Shown piece by piece: positions 44,501 through 60,000 of a DNA stretch of 60,000 nt. Within the stretch, counting starts at the first letter, position 1, and every line of letters starts with the position of its first letter. A program made the position numbers and the translations under genes. The DNA lies in NCBI GenBank assembly GCA_002633005.1, contig NMRA01000001.1, forward strand, positions 2,920,997 to 2,980,996. The letters run 5' to 3'. The stretch comes from Phoronis australis (lineage: Eukaryota > Phoronida > Phoronidae). The notes below the pieces were generated by a model, which saw nothing but the letters and a program-made list of their open reading frames with translations, was not told where the DNA came from and did no database searches.

Positions 44501-44639
44501 ATTCAGTAGACGCTAGGACCTACGCTAGGACCTATCTTAAACCTAGTCAAAGTCACGTGTTCTCATTTAAAATGCATGGCAATATCTCACGTAATCTCGC
44601 GAAGTCTTGCTTTTCAGCGAGGTCCTAGCGTTACTGAAC
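44501..44639. mobile_element. CTAGGACC MITE, copy 4
   Basis: Ends ATTCAGTAGACGCTAGGACC and, inverted, GTTCAGTAACGCTAGGACC. It has the same interior as copy 1 (GTCACGTGTTCTCATTTAAA). Confidence 0.85.
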
Positions 44640-44650
44640 GGTAGGCAGGG

Positions 44651-45082
44651 CTACCGTATTACCCAGAATTAAGCGCGTGCTCCTATGTGCGCAACGATGC
44701 AGTTTTACCCAAAAAGGTTTTCCCATGGGTTTTCCACTAACATGTCCCACGCATGCGCCTAAAATCCGCAATTAGGCGTATACGGTGCCCGGATTATAGG
44801 CGCACCATGATTTTTTCAACGAATACACTACCGAACCATTTCATTTCACTCATCATGTGGCGTCAGTGAAATAAAAGGGTTAGAATAATGATTAAAAATT
44901 AAAAATATACTATTTTAAAACCAACAGCTTTATTTTTTAGAAAACCCTTAGCCGTAAATGTCGATAAAAGAACATTTGGTTCCTACTCAAATGTCCCGCA
45001 ACGGGAGCATGCGCCTAAGTTCCGCAATTAGGCGCAGCTGAACAATTTCGCGCATACGCTCAATTGCCGGGTCATACGGTAG
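44651..45082. mobile_element. 432-bp MITE with CTACCGTAT ends
   Basis: The left end CTACCGTATTACCCAGAATT mirrors the right end (AATTGCCGGGTCATACGGTAG). Both subterminal parts carry ATGCGCCTAA and CCGCAATTAGGCG. It starts 11 bp after MITE copy 4. Confidence 0.7.
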
Positions 45083-46478
45083 TTGGGGACACAAATTGCG
45101 AGAAAATACCAAAATTAATGAACACTTTTATTTGAAATCCAACTAAATTCAAGAACACCAGGCGAAATTTGAAGTATATCGATGATTTATGACGCACAAA
45201 TTCGAAATTACAACTTCCAAGTCGCCATTGTCACCAAACCAACTCTAACTCTGCTAAAATGACACTAAAGTCTTACCTTACAGGTGGCCACAGATGTTGA
45301 AGTTAATTCTTGCAGACGTCAATTATTACAGTATTATTTAGACTAGATAGAAATCCCGTCTACGACTCAGATTATTTGTCATGTTAGAACTTGAAGAAGG
45401 AGCTGAGAGAAATAAGAATTGAAACGAGAACGCAGAGCAAATTTGCACAAAGCTAGATACTAAATGGAACTTCATTAGGACGATGCTGGCTAAATGGAAC
45501 GGACTTATTTTTTGTTTTTGAAACAATTAGTTTAGATTAACTCATGGCTATCCAAAGTGAGGCAATCCTCTCCTGGTGACGTACATCCCATGTAAAAATA
45601 GTTTTTACTCTTGGGAAATACTTTTAAGAGGTACTTGCACGCATTTTCACTGAAACTTATTCTGAAACACTGGAGTAGCTCAAAACAGCTGACTACGATA
45701 ACTGTCCAAAACGCAAAAAATCCGGAGAACGATTCATTTGATTATTACGCCATCTGGTGGTGGAATGACACGTAATTAGTACCACTAGACCTAATAGAAA
45801 CGCGCGCAAGCTTGTATTTGTCGTTCAAAATAGACTAATTCATCATTCATTTACTAAACTGGGCACCGAAAAGTGGGATTTTCTACGCAGAACGGTAATG
45901 CAGGACGAAACGTATTTAGAATAAAAAATTAAACGAATCTAAGTGTACATGCTCCACTAGTTAAAACCATACAGTCTGCAATTTTATATTTCTCCGTAAG
46001 ATTTCATCACGTTTTCAGATCACCATAATATAATTTTAAGTTGTTTATTGTCTTATTGTCGATTATTATAAATTTAATTCTGTCCACAAGTGACTTCATT
46101 TACTTCGCCTCATTTATTTTTGTATGATTTTTGGGTCAGAGTTCAGGGGTCTTCCCAGTCTTTCTCTAAACCAAATGTATTTGAACATTGGGAAACCAGG
46201 TCGCAAGCTGGTGCATAGAAACCGGTAGATTAGCGTCTCCTTTGTTCCCGTTGTTATAATAAAGATAATGACAAGCATTTATCGGTAACAGTCTGATGTA
46301 CGCCGAAGATACGATATCTACGAGTCCGGTATTGTTATATCCAACAAAGACACAACAAAGGAAAACAGTGGTACGTCCCATAGATGATAACCGTGCGACC
46401 AGCTTACGCCAGTCGGATGGTTTTCGCAAATTACCTTGCGATCTGTAAACCATATAACCTGACAGCCATTTGAACTGA

Positions 46479-46690
46479 GGAGGCAGTGTTGCCTAGTGTG
46501 ATAGGTGTTCGCTTTCGAGGTCGTGGGTTCGAGTCCCACTGGGTCACACTGCTAAACCCTTGAGTCAGTTTTCTAGCTCCTCAGCTCCGTTTTAATTATA
46601 TATTGATAAAGCATAAAAATGGTTCCAGGTGATCAATGCAATGGGCCCACATGCGCGGCTTGCGCATATCTAGTACGACGTGTATCAGAC
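46479..46690 (+). mobile_element. tRNA-derived SINE
   Basis: The head resembles a tRNA with A-box-like TTGCCTAGTGTGATAGG and a consensus B box, GGTTCGAGTCC. A tRNA-unrelated core follows: ATGGTTCCAGGTGATCAATG, GGGCCCACATGCGCGGCTTG, CGCATATCTAGTACGACGTG. The acceptor stem does not pair and the core follows, so it is not a tRNA gene. A second, older copy is at 4583. Confidence 0.65.
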
Positions 46691-49600
46691 TGTTTGCAAT
46701 TTTTATGGGCAACTGAAACTTAAAAAGCAACTAAATGTGCCATGTCTGAAGCAATATCGGCCCGCCAGTTTCTTCAAGCCTAGAAAACACTTCTAATCTC
46801 AGTATGGAAGACGAAAATCCCGAATTCATAACAGTAAATGGCTATAAATCAAAAAAATGATAGAAGGCGCGGGTTTGTTTGCCCTTTTAAATGTATGAAA
46901 GAAATTTGAAACTTTTTGGTCGTTCGGAGTACAGTGTGTGCCTGTGGTTGCTCGATATAAGTGCAGAACTATTATTAACCTACTCCCTTTCTGTCTTTGC
47001 CGTGCAAATAATTACTGACCATCGAATCTGGATCAGTTTTCAATCTGCGATGCTTTCATATTAAATTCTATAACAGTAGCACTCAAAATTGATTTCGTGT
47101 CAGTCCGCGTAACGTCATTAGTTCGGCTTTATGCCAGTTGTATATCGCTTGAGAATTTAAGATAGCATTTAATCACGGATGTTCATGAACAGCAAATCTA
47201 AATGTAAAATTCTCTTCAAAGTGTTGCCCAAGCCTCTACTAATGTCAATGAAATACATCATGTGAAGTATTACTTCCATTTGTACCGTAGCCTGTTTTTT
47301 CATAATACAACATTCACGTATTGTATAAAATTATGTTATATTTTTTCATCGCCACCTACATTACTTCTAGTGCATTCTTTAAGGATTTTTTGTGTCGACT
47401 TCAGTTACGATACAACTCTTCATTGACCATTTTCAGGTCTTTTGATTTTCTACGGTTTTAGAAGTTTTAAACATCGATTTTTCTTTAGAGGGGACAGGGT
47501 CTAAGATTTTCGTTTTCCTTGGAACAGCAGAGAAATCGGACGTGAAAATAAGACTTGAAAGTTATTTTCCATCAAAATGAAGCCCTGATGGCTGATAACT
47601 TCTTTGGATGAGGGTAAATCATAATTTTTCCGAACCATGGTTCCCTGAGTATTTTAATACTAAAAAAGTACGCATATATAGGTAACACAAAGTGGCTTGC
47701 AGTTAAGATTTCCTTGAAATTCATGTTCAGCGATTTTGAATTTTTGTAATCTACATGGAAAATCACACAATCTAAGGCCTTGACCGCACCTCACGGTTTT
47801 TTGGAGATGCAACTTTAATTCCTTTGCGTTTTCTGTCCGCACGAACACGTTAATGCATGAACGATCGTGACGTCAGCGTTTTCGAAAAATTGCTTACACC
47901 TGGGTAAATACACCCTAACCACATGTTTATGGCGTTGCACAATTGTGCAGTGGAAACATTTACATAGAGGTCGAATAATCGATATTACAAAACAAATAGC
48001 AAATATTTTAATCAACAAAATATGTCGAGTGATTTGGACAGATTAGTTATAAACTCATACTGCGAAGTCATAACTCTCCACATTGACCGCCCATACCTAT
48101 TGAACTCTGCTACGGTGTAATAAAACGGTTGTCAACCCGGACAACATCGCAAACCATTTTTTCTTCAACTTCGCCATTTTGCAGTTGTGTGTCCGGTAAC
48201 AATACACGACATGCGCAAAGCGATTTGTGCCGTGACACCACTTGTGTGATTGTCGTCTGGACTTGCGCCTAATCGGACACAAGCTGCCCCAGGTGCTACT
48301 ACGGCTAGTTAATTTTCCGTCTAGATACGGCTTTTGCTATCCAGGTCTCGATTTTCCTCACTGTTCCTGGTTGCGAAGGAACGTATAAACGATCACGTTT
48401 CAGCGGCCTAAATTCTGACTCACGTTCACGTACATGCATATGTTACTTCCCGCGTCAGTTTCTGACAAATTTAAAATTAGTGCTTGGTCTCGTACAATGA
48501 CGTTAAGTTTTATTAAAGACTAAAATGTTAACACGGGCACTAGTCGTTTGATCAGTTAACATTGTGGGTTGCATTCATTGTCTTTTATTAAAAAAAGATC
48601 GAAATAATTGCCCAGTAAATTTCCAGAAAATGCCCTAGTAAGATATATCACACGCAAGAGTCGGCAAGATGGCAATGCAATGTTTAAAACTGGTATTTGA
48701 TGTTATGTAAATTATTCAATCCTGAGTTTTCTTTGAAAATATATATGCACACAGGTTGCAACTAGGTGGGGGGGAGGTTGATGAAGTTTGAAATAAGTTA
48801 ACTGAGATTAGCGTTGGTTAGTTTATCTTAAAACATGGTTTCATTGATTTTGAGATTATGTTACATATATAACACCCGTATACACTCAGGTGACGATCGT
48901 CGAGTTATTAAAATCACTCGGGTTAAAAATTGTGCGTGCCTGCGCTTGCTCGCGCGTGTTAATTGACCTTCAGTTGCAGAGCGTTAGTTTGTTAAGAATC
49001 AATCATCTCCAATTACTTAATTCAAATTGTTATCGGTTCTTCGGCAGGATTTCCGGTTTCAAAGATTTTATCATGACTTCTCATAGCGCAGACACGTGTT
49101 GATGAACAACAAACATATCAATTTGCGACTCCGTTACTTTGTCCGTGATCGAAAGTACATCTACAAACAACTGGAGGGTGCACACGTAACCACTGCTCGA
49201 AATACCCTTATCAATTCATATTTCATGAATTTGTCGTATGATAGTATCAATTAATATGGAACGAGAATAGCTAGGGAACTTTTGTTTTACTCTCAGTAAT
49301 TTATTAATAAACTGCTGCGTTGTGACGAACAACGGTCTGTTACATCAGATCAAACCGGACAGATTTTGATTTACGCGGCGAACGGAGTACTTCAAGCATG
49401 CGCTTCACAAGGGTTAAACTGATGGATTGAAAACACTTTAACATGGAATTCAACTGTAAAGATATATATAATAGCCAGTCAACTTAGTTTTAAGTCGATG
49501 TGTCTCCTACAAGGACTAGGTTCGCATGATTCCCAAAAGCTTTAATTTCCCAAGCAAGATCAGTTGACAAATCAATTCAAACGCGTTTTGGTTCTCAAAA

Positions 49601-50590
49601 TCGATACAATTCAATTCAGAGTGAGAATCCCATTGACGATATCACACTTATTCACGACACTATGCTCACTCGCTTTAGTGCCAGTGGCGCCATTATGTGC
49701 AAGATCGGAGAGTGACGGTCAGATGTAACGCCACGCACAATTTGGCTAATTTACTATCGGCTTCTGCTCATGCGTACCCTCAATGAACTGGCTTAGGTAC
49801 TGCAAACAGACGGTCTTACCTGTAAATGCAAGTAACCACATGTCGAAAACGGTGCACGCGCGGTTTAGCCTGAAGGTTTAGTTGGTATTTTGACTCCGTT
49901 CCAGCGTCATTTTGAAGCCAATGAATACTTTCACGTTGTTCAACTATTCACTACAGCGCAGTGCGCGATTGAAATATTGAAGAGCCCTTATATATCTAAA
50001 TACGTCGAGTCGACATCGATCGATTTGGAAGTTCGCGTTGTGTTTAATAAAGGACAGCTCTCATTAACACTCGCCTCAAGGGTGTGGTTGTGAACTCGCT
50101 TGGAAACTGGAATTGAAGCCGTGCAGTTGCGATTTGAATTGCCATAATTTCCCGTTTTTTATACACAATCTCGGCAAACCGTTTTATAAGCAGCAAATTA
50201 CAAGGCGACAAGACTTTGAAGATGGCAACACGTGGAGCGCATTTAGGCCTGTAAGCGCCTATATTTCTAGATGTCTTATGATCGAGACACTGGCTACTCA
50301 CTTTTCGGCCTTTTGCAAATATACCTTTCGTGGCAGCCAATATTCATAAGATTGGAATGCGTTTATTTTATAGTTTGTTGCATTGTTAAATTTCACACAG
50401 TTTGTAGAATACTTGACATCACCTTTCTTTGAGCAAGTCTTAGTAAGGTATACAATGCCCTTGAGGCGATTCAGCTCAAGATCATGTTGACAGATCGAGC
50501 TATTAGGGGACCTGGCCATTTTCTTGCCTAAACGCCAGGTGTCGCACATCAACATGTTACCATATTTGTGCACTGATGTAGTCCTACGAC

Positions 50591-50860
50591 GCGGTAGCGG
50601 ATCAAGGATACCATAAGGGGGAGGGGGGTCCAACGTTTTGCATCGGAGCATCGGGCAAAGCGCGATTGTATGTATCAGCGGCCTGAAAGTTGCGGGAGCT
50701 GGGGATGTCGACCTGCTGTTCGAAAAATTTATCTCGTTGGACAAAAAAAAAACGGGAGCACGATACCACCGCGGTTTGGAGTTCCTCCTGATCCTCGCTT
50801 GCGGCAGCTAAGGGGGGGAGGGCGGGCCTCCTGGGTCCCCTCCCTAAAACCGCCTATGCG
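50591..50860. mobile_element. GGCGGATC-type repeat
   Basis: The left end GCGGTAGCGGATCAAGGATA and the right end CCCTAAAACCGCCTATGCGC are loosely inverted. The G-rich run GGGGGAGGGGGGTCC is mirrored by CTGGGTCCCCTCCC. Low sequence identity to the 37785 copy. Confidence 0.4.
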
Positions 50861-52268
50861 CCATCAACGAAATCGTCAGTAGACGATTAGCCACACATAG
50901 GGGACCTACTCGGTAGTATAATTTTTTTGATTGTTTCATGTTAAGGTGGCCCCTCTGAAGTATTTTAGCTGGGTTGTAATCTCTACACAAACTTTTGGGC
51001 ATTTTTAACTGTGCACCATATTGATACCGCCATTTTTGCTTATAACTTCCTTACCAAGCAACAGAGGCAGAATATTTTCATGTTTTCGCCTCAGTTTCCA
51101 ATTCAGAGAATTCAACGGAGCTCTGGGTTGATCGTGAATTTGCACAATTTATGCAAATTAAGGCCTCTACCTGTACTTCTAACTGCGGTACAAAGCACCG
51201 TAAGTAAATGATATTGATGTTCTGATAACATCCATGTTTTTATGGTCAATTAATTTAACGAAATGATAAATTTGCATAATCTATGCAAATAATGGTCGCC
51301 ACTATTCAAATTTTGTGGTCAATGAAATTAATGTCTGCTTGTGGGGATTGGAGTTTAAGGGGTGATAGCTGGATGTTAGAGGAGCTATCGTGGAATTGTT
51401 TCCATCTCTTGGTACTGTAAGCAGCGAAGTCCTTACGACTATTACGATCAATCATGTTGTACACTGAGCAAGATGACTTCTGGATGTACGACATGAAGGC
51501 TTGTGAATTGTGTGTAATTCCATAACGCACTGAAAGTGGACTCCCAGATATCTAAGGTGAGTCACGGTAGTCCAGCAGGTTCAAATAGCAATACTATGAG
51601 CATGCATTTCCTGGATGGTTCAAGAACCACATTTTATTATAATAGAATGTACAATCTAAAAACACATTTATACTTAATACTGCAATAAGTCTATGTGCAG
51701 TTAAATTTTACCAATTTGTACCTGTTTTACAATTCTTTAATTTTCTTGTTCTTAATTTCTGTTTGACTTCTATGCTCTAAAAAGATTGTCTGTATTCTAA
51801 TATAGGAAATAAACTGTTATCTTGTAATAAAATAAGCTACACTTTTGTTTCACTTTTTAAGTCCATGGGCTCCATCGACAGTATAAAGAACTGGATGATG
51901 GCATTTCACTAGTCAAATGTTCCGTTTTGTTGGACTGTCCCGCCCTCTAACGGTTGTTGTACCGCCATACGATTGTTTATACAATAGCATTCATCCAACA
52001 ATAATCAACTGGTTACGTTTTCGTGGGATCGCCCAATCAAAGCCCGGATATTCATCGGGAGAGACGTGTTTTTAAATAAGCTTGAAATACTAAGGGATTT
52101 GGCTCATCGGCAGATAGTTGGAGTGTTGGCTGCGGAGCTAAGGATTTCTGTTCCGTGCCACTGCTAATTTTTGTTAAGTTACTTTTGTAGCCGACGATGT
52201 ACACGATCCTTTTAACTCCATGACAGTTCTTGTAAACTAGGTAATGGCAACCCCGTGATTTATGAGAA

Positions 52269-53668
52269 CTGATACGCCGTAAAATATAACAATTTCGTAA
52301 AATGTAACAGCTTTTACATTTTACGTCATTGTTACATTTTACGTCATCGTTACATTTTACGTTGCTAGCCGTTACATTTCTAAATGTTACATTTTACGTC
52401 GAATGCGCATGCGAGAAATGTACCATTGTTACATTTTACGAAAGCGACGTCATATTTCATGAGTTTGGATGGTATTTTTCACACGGAGGAAAACGGTTTC
52501 CCCAATTGCTTGAATGAAACTTAAATTCGTCAAAAATGTGCCAGCTCGAATAATTCGATGTGTCCCTATGTGCTTTCCATTGTTTTTTTGTTGACGTTCA
52601 CAGGTCATAAACCAATCCGGAATTATATTAAACACACTTCCCTTGGTAAGCACAGCAGAAACAATGACATCGTATTTTGGCTAATATTTATCGTATTTCT
52701 TCCGGAAACAACAAAATGTTTCACGCAGAATTCAATTTCGGAAGTCAACCGTTCGATCTTATTAGTTATATCACAAACAATACGTGCTTGCCGATAGTAC
52801 AGCAATAATAAACTCTTGAAGTTGGCGCAAATCTTAAGATTTTAAATCTCAACCTCGTTTCTAAAAAGTAGGCCTACTCTGCATCCACAACGGTCAAGAA
52901 GTTTCTCACATCGTTGAGACTGAACCTAGGAACCCTTTCAAAATCCTTTCAATTAAAGCGGCACTCTCTGTCCATTATGGGAAGCCCGGTAAAAACATTG
53001 AACCATAAATGAGATGATTTTAAAATCTTTGAGAACTATGATATAATAGAAACTTTTCTTAGCAAGTATTGTGTAGTACTCTGTCCTCGTAAGTATTCAT
53101 TAATAATAATCATGATAATGAAAATAATGATAACAGTAATAATGATAAAAGTTAGCCAAATCCATGCCGTGTCAGCCCGCAGGGTATTCCTATAGAAGAG
53201 GTTTACGAAAAGTTCCTCCCAAAAGGGTGCTTTTTCAAAGCAAAAATACTCGCCAAAATCATGCGAAGTGTTTTTTTTAAAACAAAATTACTCTCTAAAT
53301 AGGTAACTTTTTGTCCGAGCCCACTCATGGGCAGGTATCCTATTTCCCGGAGGCACCTCTTGTCCAAAAATACTCGAATACCCCGGACTATGTCAGACAT
53401 CACTTGTTCGTGATTTTGGTCATTTACTTTGTGATATGACGTTGGTTTCGGAAAATGTAACAATGGACCATTTTACGTCGAATTCGCATGCGAGAAATGT
53501 ATCGGGGTACATTTCTCCTATGCGCATTCGACGTAAAACGTAACAATTACGTAAAATGTAACAACTTGTTACATTTTAGGAGGCTTAGCAACGTAAAATG
53601 TAACAATGACATAAAAAATGTAACAGTTGTTACACTTTACGAAGTTGTTACATTTTACGGCGTATCAG
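52269..53668. mobile_element. 1.4-kb nonautonomous TIR element with repeated GTTACATTTTACG motifs
   Basis: The ends CTGATACGCCGTAAAATATA and CATTTTACGGCGTATCAG are inverted. The outer ~180-220 bp on each side carry many copies of GTTACATTTTACG in both orientations, plus the shared block ACGTCGAATGCGCATGCGAG (right side ACGTCGAATTCGCATGCGAG). The interior (about 52450-53445) has no transposase-like frame. No target-site duplication was identified. Confidence 0.8.
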
Positions 53669-54414
53669 ATCTCACACTGATAGTACGCAAGTATAGCACT
53701 GAAGCGACACCTATCAGGCTAGTCAACTCAAGAGAATATATTAAATGTCACTCCAATCACGAACTTAACCGCACAAGGTGGGTTAGCCGACTCGTGAACG
53801 AGACGGTTTCGCCACATACGAGAAGTCAATGAACTGTAAACATGTCGTCAAATCTACGACGTCACGTGGATTCACACAAGGAATAGTGGTCCGTCATGGG
53901 ATGTTCATACTTTCAGATTATGTAGGACCCGGGCTAGAAAATATGTCATATTCTGGTAGTCTCAGAAATGGCTGATCGGATTCACATGAAATTTGAGATA
54001 CTACGACTTATGCACTCCTTTACAAAACGCTGTTAAAACATTGTTTTAGAAATGTTCCACTTTTACATCAGAAGCTATCGAAAACTGATGAGATTTACGA
54101 CAATAATTCGACATTCGCAATTCTGTGAAACCGGATGCTAAAAGATACAGCACTACCTTCAAGGGATTTTTAGGCTGTTAAACATCTGTGAATAATGATG
54201 CGTGACAAAACCGTATTCCTATATAACTATATACGAGAATGTGGACCTTATCAATAACATTGTGGACCAACCACTCCATATCAAGCACCGTAATTGTAGA
54301 CAGATAAAACAGGGGCAACTTTCTACCAAGTTTATTTTTACAAGTACTGAGACATGGGCTAAAGGTTAAATGGCAAACAATCCTAATTAAATTTAATTTA
54401 ATTTGTGTACGCAA

Positions 54415-56769
54415 ATTGACAGGTCAGCATATCAAACGCTCAGTTCACGAGTTTTACACAAAACTCAGTACACACCATATACTGTACCTCCTTCAGAACA
54501 GTAAACAAAAGAAATTCTATTCAGAAGTGGACAGTGGAGAATTCAAATTCTTAAAAAATAAACGAAAAGCATTTCAAGATCAACTTTATCGACCTTGCTT
54601 GCCAGTAAGTTCAGAATGCCTGTGAACGAAAATTAACTTAAACAGACAATAACCTCAATTCCAAGTTTTTGCTCAAGTTGATCATCCATACCCTGAAGGC
54701 ATTAATTAATGTTCGCTTACAAAGTACCAGAGGTCAACAGAGTGTCGGAGCTGCAAACAAGCATACATTAGACAACAACACAAGGATAAGTTTCAAAAGC
54801 TTTGTTTTAACTGAATTGTACTCTATCCGTCTTCCAACAGCTCAATAATCTAGATCAAAAGTTTGTTTCAACCATATTGTGTTTATGTGCCATGCCTGTA
54901 TCATGTTTGCCTGAACACAGTTCCTGCACTAATACCATCATTCCTTTTCTAGATATTCACTAGCCAAGTTCTGGTTTATAAATTATAACAAGTTGTCTTC
55001 AAGGCTGACAACATAATATGGAATCTTCATTTCTACTACGTATAGAGTTGGTTTCACTGCGCTGACAATGCACAAGCAGCCTGGTAGTTTGTAAACAAAT
55101 TTTTTAAGGAAATTCCCTACTATGGCTTGACGGAAGGATGCAATATGATCAAACTTTTAGTTTTAACAACAAATTTCCAACCCGATCACACATTCATAGT
55201 CAATGAACGAGTCCATCTTCCACAATCCATTACAAGTCGAAATTTCAATAAAAAAACTTCCCCCACAATTAAAGCAACCAATAACCAACATTTGCAATAT
55301 TGCAATGAGAATTCCATTTCTTCAGAGCAAAATATCTTCAAAACTTAAGTGGAAGAATAGAAAAAAACCAAAGCAATAAACTTAGGACAAAAATCTTGCA
55401 ACCCAGTTAGCTCCCAGCTCAGCAGTTAAAAGGAGATGTTCATTTGTTGCTCTACACTTTCTATGAATTATTGCTTTTGACTATCAATCGAAAGTGTGCA
55501 TTTTAAATGTAGTCTATCTTTCTAATACAAATAACATACTAACAGTACTACTTAATACTATACAAGTTATAAAATGATATGTATGAAACCAGCTGGACGA
55601 ATACATGGTTATACATTTGCTGTAGTATAAATAGAGGCTGGAAATATCTTACAGAAAATCTGCTCTTGTTTAGCAGCGGCACACAGTGTGGCGCCACTAG
55701 TGCCACAGCTCTGCACATAAAACATAGAAAACTGCTCATCTTAAAACAACAAAAATATCAAGTATTAAATGAAATAACCTTACCACAAGTCCACAAGCAC
55801 TGTTATTTCATAGCATCTCAAAAGTGGCCAGTAGCAATACAATGTTAACATCTTACATACTACAAGCATAACGCATTAATCGGTCCTTGCCATTACCAAA
55901 AACAAAACTATTATATCAAAAGTCGACAGAACTCATGCACACTTAAATATGTCAATAAGTATCCACCCATTGCTTAAAAATCACACACTCAATTAGTATT
56001 AAAACACTTGTGCTACTGGCTAAGACCCTGGTTTTGAGTATTACGACTATACATTCACCTTTCGCAGAATCATGCCATTCAACCCGTTCAAACATAAAAA
56101 GGACAGTCCACTGTGGATGGCGACGCCCTCACATCACATGATGACGCACTCACCACATCTCATGGTGACAGTCACTACATTACAAAATACCGTTTAATAT
56201 GCCCCGACTACATAATAGACTCTATGTACAAGTTTGCTTTATCAGATAGTCTTAAAACATGCATACAGTACATACATACATACATACATACAAAAATATT
56301 ACAGTGCCAAGCAGATTAAATGTCAAAAACATGTCATATTTGATACACTGAGTTTTATGTACATCACTATTCATGCATATAAACACAAGAGGGCAGCTCC
56401 AGAAGCATGTGTAGATAACAATACAATTCACAGGTTCAAAACATCAATTATAGCATTTCATCTTCGAGAGCCAATGATTTCTAACAAAGATGCCAAAGGC
56501 ACTTCTTGTGTACCTGCTCAGGATGGTGTCCTGATACAGATGGACACCTTCTTAAATACGCCAACAGTTTTAAAATTTTTCAAAATATTAAGAACAGGTT
56601 ATAAAATTAGCTGTAAGCAACAGACAATTCGACATGTGAAAATGACTGCCTGACACGAAGGCCTGGAGACAACGTACTCTGCAACCAGGTAATACATCAG
56701 TGAAAACGCCACCTTGTGGCCACCTCCTTCCACGACTTGTGTGATGTTCATGGACCCAACATTACCCCT
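54415..56769. other. Noncoding flank downstream of the PAK gene
   Basis: AT-rich sequence with no exon or repeat family apart from a short CATA tract near 56272. It may be 3' UTR of the kinase gene: a minus-strand AATAAA occurs near 54330, but a 2.4-kb UTR cannot be shown from sequence alone. Confidence 0.35.
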
Positions 56770-59937
<3,168 letters not shown>

Positions 59938-60000
59938 CTAAAAGCACATAACACCATTACACAGCTATCACTACACGCACATAACACCATTACACAGCTA

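Larger units (their letters stand above)
38330..54400. other. Gene desert with transposon remnants
   Basis: About 16 kb in which no exon with recognisable protein similarity was found on either strand. It contains GGCGGATC-type repeats (40515, 50591), a probable assembly duplication (40776-41440), MITEs (44501, 44651), a SINE (46479) and a 1.4-kb TIR element (52269). ORFs over 100 codons here (42013-42390 minus, 42874-43218 plus, 43604-43933 minus, 50298-50744 minus) show no domain. Confidence 0.45.

Noticed and set aside
46479-46560. Possible tRNA gene with a perfect B box
   Set aside because: The arms do not form a cloverleaf, and the sequence continues into a repeated core, so it is a SINE head.
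52269-53668. CRISPR-like array from the repeated GTTACATTTTACG motif
   Set aside because: Spacing is irregular, orientations are mixed, and the context is eukaryotic; the motifs are subterminal repeats of a transposon.

Overview
The window is animal nuclear DNA. Genes are split into short exons with GT-AG introns of matching phase, and the protein families are metazoan: Reeler, MAM, LAMP, and a group II p21-activated kinase. Long stretches between genes hold only short transposon remnants. Gene families and repeat content suggest an invertebrate, perhaps an invertebrate deuterostome, but the sequence alone does not fix the species. Two single-N positions (33759 and 41108) each sit between near-identical tandem copies, so this is a draft assembly with probable unmerged overlaps.

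Layout, left to right. (1) 1.4-3.2 kb, minus strand: a secreted protein with a signal peptide, a cysteine-rich head, a long coiled coil and the first part of a MAM domain. A possible membrane-anchor last exon lies at 171-300. (2) 3.6-10.2 kb: no gene recognised; a tRNA-derived SINE, a foldback element and a 73-bp near-perfect palindrome. (3) 10.2-12.4 kb, plus strand: the last two exons of an unrecognised single-pass membrane protein. The final exon starts exactly where an 18-bp minisatellite made of repeated splice-acceptor-like sequence ends. (4) 14.4-16.1 kb, plus strand: a complete three-exon Reeler-domain protein with a Ser/Thr stalk and a GPI-type C terminus. (5) 19.05-25.5 kb, minus strand: a single-domain LAMP-family lysosomal membrane protein; five exons are solid and the signal-peptide exon is uncertain. 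A 0.75-kb TIR element with a second element inside it sits just upstream of the first exon. (6) 29.3-31.1 kb, minus strand: exons of an unrecognised, possibly damaged extracellular protein with a Ser/Thr-rich segment. (7) 31.4-37.5 kb, plus strand: a second GPI-type Reeler gene with the same intron positions and phases as the first. Its introns are swollen by repeats and a probable false duplication. (8) 38-56 kb: no gene recognised; several MITE families, a SINE and a 1.4-kb TIR element packed with one subterminal motif. (9) 56.77-59.94 kb, minus strand: the last five exons of a PAK4/5/6-type kinase, whose 5' part lies beyond the right edge.

Most of the supported genes encode secreted or membrane proteins. 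The two Reeler genes look like a local duplication with the LAMP and unknown genes, both on the opposite strand, between them. I see no shared pathway linking the neighbours. Several key exons (Reeler-2 exon 2, LAMP exons 2, 4 and 6, PAK exons B, C and E) lack an ATG-initiated reading frame of useful length. They were found by reading conserved motifs and checking splice sites and phases.
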